From assembly GCA_963680875.1 (NCBI GenBank), contig OY804588.1:62816397-62880396 (forward strand): DNA of 64,000 nt. The letters run 5' to 3'. The stretch comes from Bathymodiolus brooksi (Eukaryota > Mollusca > Bivalvia > Mytilida > Modiolidae). Shown here piece after piece: positions 58,922 to 64,000 of this stretch (position 1 is its first letter; each line of letters opens with the position of its first letter). The notes below the pieces were generated by a model that was not told the DNA's origin, searched no databases, and saw only the letters and a program-made list of their open reading frames with translations. The translations under genes were made by a program, and so were the position numbers.

Positions 58922-59045
58922 GTTTTGTTTCAAGCAAAGAAAATCGGTTAAAAGAATATGTTTAGAATAAATATCATCCTCTTAGAGAAGGGAGGTAGGA
59001 GGGATTTTCATTCTTAATTCTTGTCGAAATATTATTTTGATTCTA
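58843..59045. repeat. Tandem duplication, about 107 bp
   Basis: aaaagaatatgcttaggata, aatatcatcctcttagagaa and ttcttgtcaaaat occur twice (58843 and 58949 on). The second poly(A) signal lies in the first copy; the second copy has gaaatattat instead. Confidence 0.8.
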
Positions 59046-60001
59046 GAATCCCTAAAACTAAAGAATAGCATCCCGAATCATGATATAGTTTAATTCTGAA
59101 ATTTCAAAATTTATATGCCAAAATCCTGAATTCTCAGGAAATAACATTCTTAATCCAGACATTCCGATAAAGGACCTTCTGCCCTGCCCCTCTCTTAGAT
59201 AGTTGTATATTTCAAGACGTATGTCAATTCACACTAATCTTTTTAAGAACAAAAGTTTAATATGGAATTAACAGTCCATTAATTCTTGAATGTTGATGAC
59301 ACACAAATGCAGTACGCCCTCATTATAATGCTGCATTTTGAACCCATATTACAACCCTCACGATAAGCACCAGTCCTCTGGCAATATATAGAGGGAGAAA
59401 TTTACATGTAAACTACATATTTTTTTTAATCTGGACTATAGAAGGGCAGTATAGCGAAGGTACACACTGTATTAAAAATGAATTCTTTTTTTATTGTGAT
59501 ATATTTATTTATAACATTCCAATGCAGGTCCATTATTTAACTGATTTTCAGTGCCAATCAATGATATATTTTTTTTTTATCATTATTTCAGTTAAATTAT
59601 TACACAATAGCATTGTAATTCCATTTCATGTATGAGTTAACCTATATAGAAATATATATTTCCACAAGAATAAATTTTCATTTATATAAACATTAAATAG
59701 CAAATTCTACACTTTTCACGAGAAATCGGGATATTATTATTACATTTAACTGATTTCAGCTATTTTTCACTGACAATTTTTCTCTCTCAAAAGTTGCAGA
59801 AAACAGGTCTAAAATTGACCCTAAAGGGTTTAGATTGTTTCAACATTATTTCATTGATTTTCAGTTATTTCATTTCTAACCAGAATCATCCACATTTTAT
59901 AAGATCAATCCCATAGATAAAAAGGATCATTTTGCTAGTCATGATAATACTAATTTACATATAATTTGAATGATATATTTATATAATAGTTGCTGATATG
60001 G
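59046..60001. other. 3' flank without recognised gene
   Basis: AT-rich DNA. No exon or transposon is recognised. Confidence 0.4.
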
Positions 60002-60135
60002 AGGGCAATATCAGGATATATAGACTGTCCAAGGGTCGTGGTACAGACCAGTGGAAATGATATTGCCCGAGTCGGAGGCGAGGCCAATACCATTTCCACT
60101 GGTCTAAGGGCAGTCTGTCTATCCTGATTTCCCTA
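60002..60135. repeat. Nested palindrome (fold-back)
   Basis: Outer arms gcaatatcaggatatataga and tctgtctatcctgatttccc pair, and inner arms cagaccagtggaaatgatat and ataccatttccactggtctaa pair around a loop cgagtcggaggcgagg. The whole 134 bp can form a long cruciform. Possibly a small fold-back element. Confidence 0.75.
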
Positions 60136-60668
60136 GGCATTATCACCTTCGTTATTACCTAATTTGAATTGACTACAACAATTGTTTGAATGGTGTTCAA
60201 CTTATAATGAGAAATAAAATGAGATTATAAGTAACATTGTCATTTATTAAAACGTAAACAAACAAATATCCGTGTATGGACCGGTCTATATCAGCATTCC
60301 AGTCTATATAATGGAATAGTGAAGGTCATGTGGAGAGTGTTCAACCAATTAAATGTATGATTTTTATTCTGATATGCAATAAATATAGAATAACGGTAAT
60401 TGTGAAGGTCGAGAAAGACATTATTGCTAAAATACCAGCAAGGCCTTCAGAACAGCGTAATGCGTTTTATGTCAGATTGACCGATAAACTTGTGCATGCT
60501 GACTTAATATTTTTGTGGATCAATGTCAGTTCAAGGATCCAGGCTTTATCATCCACACATAACAAAGGGAAAATGTCCAATTTTTTCGATAAATTTCTAT
60601 TATGATTAATATGAAAAATAGCATACATCAACACACTCTCAAATATAACTTTCACATAATTTCTTAAT

Positions 60669-60695
60669 TTTTTTTTTTTTTTTTTTTTTTTTTTC
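60669..60695. repeat. Poly(T) tract
   Basis: A run of T of roughly 30 bases follows tttcttaattt. It could be the reversed A tail of a retro-copy, but I see no body. Confidence 0.7.
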
Positions 60696-61009
60696 TAGTA
60701 GACATATCTCTGCTAGAAAATGAAAAAAATATTAATGTCTTTACCACATTCGGCAATTCAATATTTAGTTTATAATTTTGCCGTAATCTGCCACATAACC
60801 AAGATCAAATGATTTACAACATATTAATACATAAAAGCAAAATGTACAATGTTGACATTTTTTTTTTGTGATTATTTATTTTTGCCATGAAATGCATTTG
60901 TCTTTTCAAAATATTGTAGGACAATCGTAACACTTAATCTACAATCTGGGCAATAAATATATTTCGCAGGGATTCCATTTTTAATTACTCCATTTCTTGA
61001 TGGTGTCTA

Positions 61010-61170
61010 TTTACCACAAAACTTGTGAATCAATACCCGAGTTGAGGTGAACATGAAACAATATGTATGAGTTAAAGTTTGTAAGTGACTTGCAGCTGTT
61101 CATTAATCTCTGGGTAATCTTGATTTCTGCCATGTTATATCTGAAATACTCCTAATAACTCATGGAGTAT
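61010..61170 (+). repeat. Diverged SINE B relic
   Basis: taccacaaaacttgtgaatc, gagttgaggtgaacatgaaa, gttaaagtttgtaagtgact and atgttatatctgaaatactc follow the SINE B order with many changes. Confidence 0.5.
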
Positions 61171-61939
61171 TTCTTGATACAGAAAATAAGATTTTTAACT
61201 GCCAGATATCTAAGATAGTGCTAAATATAACATTGAATATCAGTACACAATTTTAATAAGAAAATGTTTGTTCTACCTTAAAAGAAAATACAATATTTAG
61301 ATTGTAGATGTACTAATTTCACTGGGTCGAAAGGACCTGGTGAATTATTGCCCTCACTTGGTGTTCGTCAATTTCCATCCATCGTAAAACACACATAAAG
61401 ACTTTCAACTAGCCACACAAATTTACACAGTAGATACATTATTATCACTAGTTGAAAATATTTTCTGTTGTTTTTCCATTTGTGGAATATGCAAATTATG
61501 CAAGATGGCCACAATTTCAGGACATAACAAAATTAGTCTAAAACACTCAAAAATGCATGAAAACATATTAAACACTATAAATTTGATTGAGCTAAAGCTT
61601 TACATGAATGGATGATAAACAAATTATTTATAACAAGGTCAGCGATATCATACAGCTTTGTATGGGCTTAAATATTTTTATTTTAAAGACCAAAAACTGG
61701 TATTTTTCGTGCTTTTTTTCCTACACCACAATGTAGCATTTTTGTAATTTACAGATTTTGTATATAAGACATTTCTTGTGTACATAGACCCAACTCTGTG
61801 TAGAGTTCTAGTGCAATAAATTTCTTTATTATTTTTTTCTACACAGTGTTTTTTTTTTCATACAATATATATATATATAACTTGTTTGTAATTATTTATG
61901 TGTGTCGTGTCTGTGTGAAACAACCTTAATTCTTAATTC

Positions 61940-62392
61940 ATTGATACCAATTTTCGTGGCTTTGGGGTGGGAAAATCGGAATCAGTAGATTGGACAGTTC
62001 GTAAAAATTATAATGCTGTGAAAGATCTTCAATTCATAGATTTCTATTTTCATGGATTTTGGGAAATCTGTTATGTTTTCCGATGGTTCTGCAGATTTTG
62101 TGCTAATCCACTTGGTCTGAGCCAGGACAAGTAAAACTGGATTCGGACAAGTGAAAATTATGAAAGAATTTGTTTGAATAAATAGAATTTTTTTCTAAAT
62201 TTGGCTTTCGGGCAAGTAGGTGAAGAAAATTAAGGCAAAGAGTGGTTCTGATATCTAAATGATCCTAGATAGATCGATTAATAATACATATATGTATTTT
62301 GCATCCATGTTGAAAATTTGTGACTTGATTGACCCAAGAGATCCATGAAAATTGATAGGCCACGAAATCTGCCGACTTCACAGTAATTTGTT
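61940..62392. mobile_element. Interrupted MITE relic
   Basis: taccaattttcgtggctttg at the left and tccatgaaaattgataggcc with acgaaatctgccgacttcac at the right resemble the arms of the MITE at 17453-17670. A second MITE sits inside (62087-62236). Confidence 0.5.
62087..62236. mobile_element. Inverse copy of the 44563 MITE
   Basis: gctaatccacttgg, ggacaagtgaaaattatgaa, agaatttgtttgaataaata and ggcaagtaggtgaagaaaat match the inverse of 44563-44697, with an extra 20-bp duplication near 62125. Confidence 0.7.
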
Positions 62393-62538
62393 TATAATCT
62401 ATGTTAACGTTGTTCGTTCAATCTTTCTCGTACTTGTTAATCATATAAATTATATGCTGTTGTTTTTTTGTCGAATATTTCTTTCTTGTTATATATAGCT
62501 CTCTTTTTTTTTTATTATTATTATTGACAATTCGTGTA

Positions 62539-62560
62539 TTATTATTATTATTATTATTAA
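62539..62560. repeat. (ATT)n microsatellite
   Basis: A trinucleotide run lies at 62538-62560, with a shorter one at 62510-62524. Confidence 0.85.
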
Positions 62561-62695
62561 ATGTTTTTTTCATCGTTATATGCTTAATGATAATATATAG
62601 AATGATCATGTGGAAAAAATATCGGGGATAAATCTTAACAAGACCAGTAAAATTTGGCCAGGGCCCCTAGAAATGTGCATACAGTAGTCCAGCTG

Positions 62696-62930
62696 GGTTC
62701 TTTTATTATGTCATGTGTAAAGTCAATTGCTGGGCCTCAACAATTTTCACTGTGCTACTAAAACTGATTTTTTTTTTAATATGTCATGTGTAAAGTCAAT
62801 TGCTGGGCCTCAACATTTTTTACTGTGCTACTAAAACTTTTTTTTTTTTTTTTTTTTAATATTTCATGTTGTAAAGACAATTGCTGGGCCTCAAGATTTT
62901 TTTCTGGGTTATTAAAACTGTTATTTGAGG
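62696..62930. repeat. Three tandem units of about 80-90 bp
   Basis: tgtcatgtgtaaagtcaatt with gctgggcctcaac, then ctgtgctactaaaac and a T run, occurs three times (from about 62708, 62781, 62861). T-run length accounts for most spacing variation. Confidence 0.9.
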
Positions 62931-63260
62931 GAGCCCAGCTGGCAATAACAGCAAAAATGCTAAGTTTTGTCCCTGAGTATATTGTCTTAATATTTAACCC
63001 CGATGTATTAATTGGATTCGTCACATTTATGAATGTTTAGGATGTAGATTACATGTACATTTTGATTGAATTTCTTAATAACTCTTAATTAATAAAAAAA
63101 TATGGGCATTGGCACACGTGGTCATTTTCTTTCTGTTATAATACAGGTAAATTACATTACCATATTTGGAAAGTGATGACTAAACATAAGAAATAAATCA
63201 ATGTTAATTAGATGCACCAGATGCATACATTCTGTATTTAACTTCATCAGTGATGCTTGA

Positions 63261-63580
63261 CCCCCCCCCCCCAAACATGTGGAAAACAAGATTTAAACAC
63301 TAATCATTGAAGGAAGAGGAAAAGTCCAAGATGTCCCAAGCATACAACCAACCCCATTTATGGCTATCTAATATTTAAGGAAGGGAAAAATCCAAGATGT
63401 CCCAAACATACAGCCAACCTCATTTATGGCTATCTAATACTTAAGGAAGGGAAAAATCCAAGATGTCCCAAACATACAGCCAACCCCATTTATGGCTATC
63501 TAATATTTAAGGAAGGGAAAAAGTCCAAGATGTCCCAAACATACAGCCAACCTCATTTATGGCTATCTAATACTGAAGGC
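63261..63580. repeat. Poly(C) and four tandem 66-bp units
   Basis: A C run at 63261-63272 is followed by four copies of aagatgtcccaaacatacag with ccatttatggctatctaata, starting at about 63328, 63394, 63460 and 63527. Copies 2 to 4 are nearly identical. Confidence 0.92.
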
Positions 63581-63966
63581 GATGAACCTTAGTTTTACAA
63601 CAATAGCTGTAAGTTTCTGGATTAGTATCAAATAATTAACAGCTTGGTCTTTGGCCGATGAGCTTTTAATATTAAATTATGTAAAATCTGAATAAACGTT
63701 TTTAAGATCTTTATAGCATGAATTTACTTTACTAAACATGGTATTGATAGTTTACTTGGTGACTTGATAAGAAATCCAGCTCTAAATCTGTTTATTTTCT
63801 AAATATATATTGACTTGTTGATATGTTACATGAAAAGCTTGAATTGTTTTTTAAATCTTTTTATTGTACTACTAGAAACTGGAGAAATAATAAAGATATA
63901 AAATCTTGTGATTTAAACATTTGTGTACTTGATTCACTGATTTATCATTTTGCTCTATTTCATGTT

Positions 63967-64000
63967 AGCCGCATCGGTGGTGTAATGGTTATCAAGCTCG
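63967..64000 (+). mobile_element. SINE A head, cut by the window edge
   Basis: gccgcatcggtggtgtaatg with gttatcaagctcg matches the A-box head of the other SINE A copies; the rest lies outside the window. Confidence 0.75.

Noticed and set aside
63967..64000. Possible tRNA gene start
   Set aside because: The sequence matches the head of SINE A copies in the window; no complete cloverleaf is available.

Overview
The window is animal nuclear DNA, AT-rich and packed with repeats, almost certainly from a bivalve mollusc. The basis is one large intron-rich gene with GT-AG introns, together with dispersed families of a type I associate with mussels and relatives: tRNA-derived SINEs, hairpin-ended satellite elements, and retroelement 3' tails. 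I cannot name the species.

The only host gene I can support is a complete Munc18-1/UNC-18/Rop orthologue (STXBP1-like) on the + strand. Fifteen coding exons from 7866 to 58281 join in phase to 1776 nt, giving 591 residues plus a stop, the usual size of the family. The chain starts [10 protein letters not shown] and ends LKVISN. Its product should bind closed syntaxin and the assembling SNARE bundle and drive synaptic vesicle docking and priming. Introns 1, 10 and 11 (7.7, 11.0 and 12.5 kb) hold most of the repeat load.

Layout. 1-7865 is upstream repeat DNA: a dimeric satellite ending in a hairpin, a reverse transcriptase relic with a mariner-type element inserted in its tail, a small hairpin/satellite element, a LINE relic and a Tc1-type MITE. 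7866-15640 is exon 1 and intron 1, with an antisense BED-finger/hAT-like exon at 8339-8734. 15641-24190 holds exons 2-6, truncated tandem copies of exon 3, a 2.4 kb piggyBac element whose transposase is broken only by one in-frame TGA, and a hAT-type MITE with an 8-bp target duplication. 24191-31380 holds exons 7-10 (the first from 28201) plus an unassigned 1.86 kb element with perfect 28-nt inverted repeats. 31381-42419 (intron 10) holds a large satellite element, SINEs, a PIF/Harbinger deletion derivative and two further inverted-repeat elements. 42420-55051 is exon 11 and intron 11, with a 161-bp satellite element, minisatellites and several possible in-phase cassette exons. 55052-58281 holds exons 12-15. 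58282-64000 is the 3' UTR and flank, with tandem duplications, a nested palindrome and the start of another SINE.

The mobile elements do not work as a system with the gene; they are mostly decayed insertions. The least ordinary signals are the shared design of four satellite-bearing elements with hairpin or inverted-repeat ends (two carrying repeated nuclear-receptor-like half-sites), the tandem exon 3 relics, the candidate cassette exons in the loop-coding position of the Munc18 gene, and the nearly intact piggyBac.
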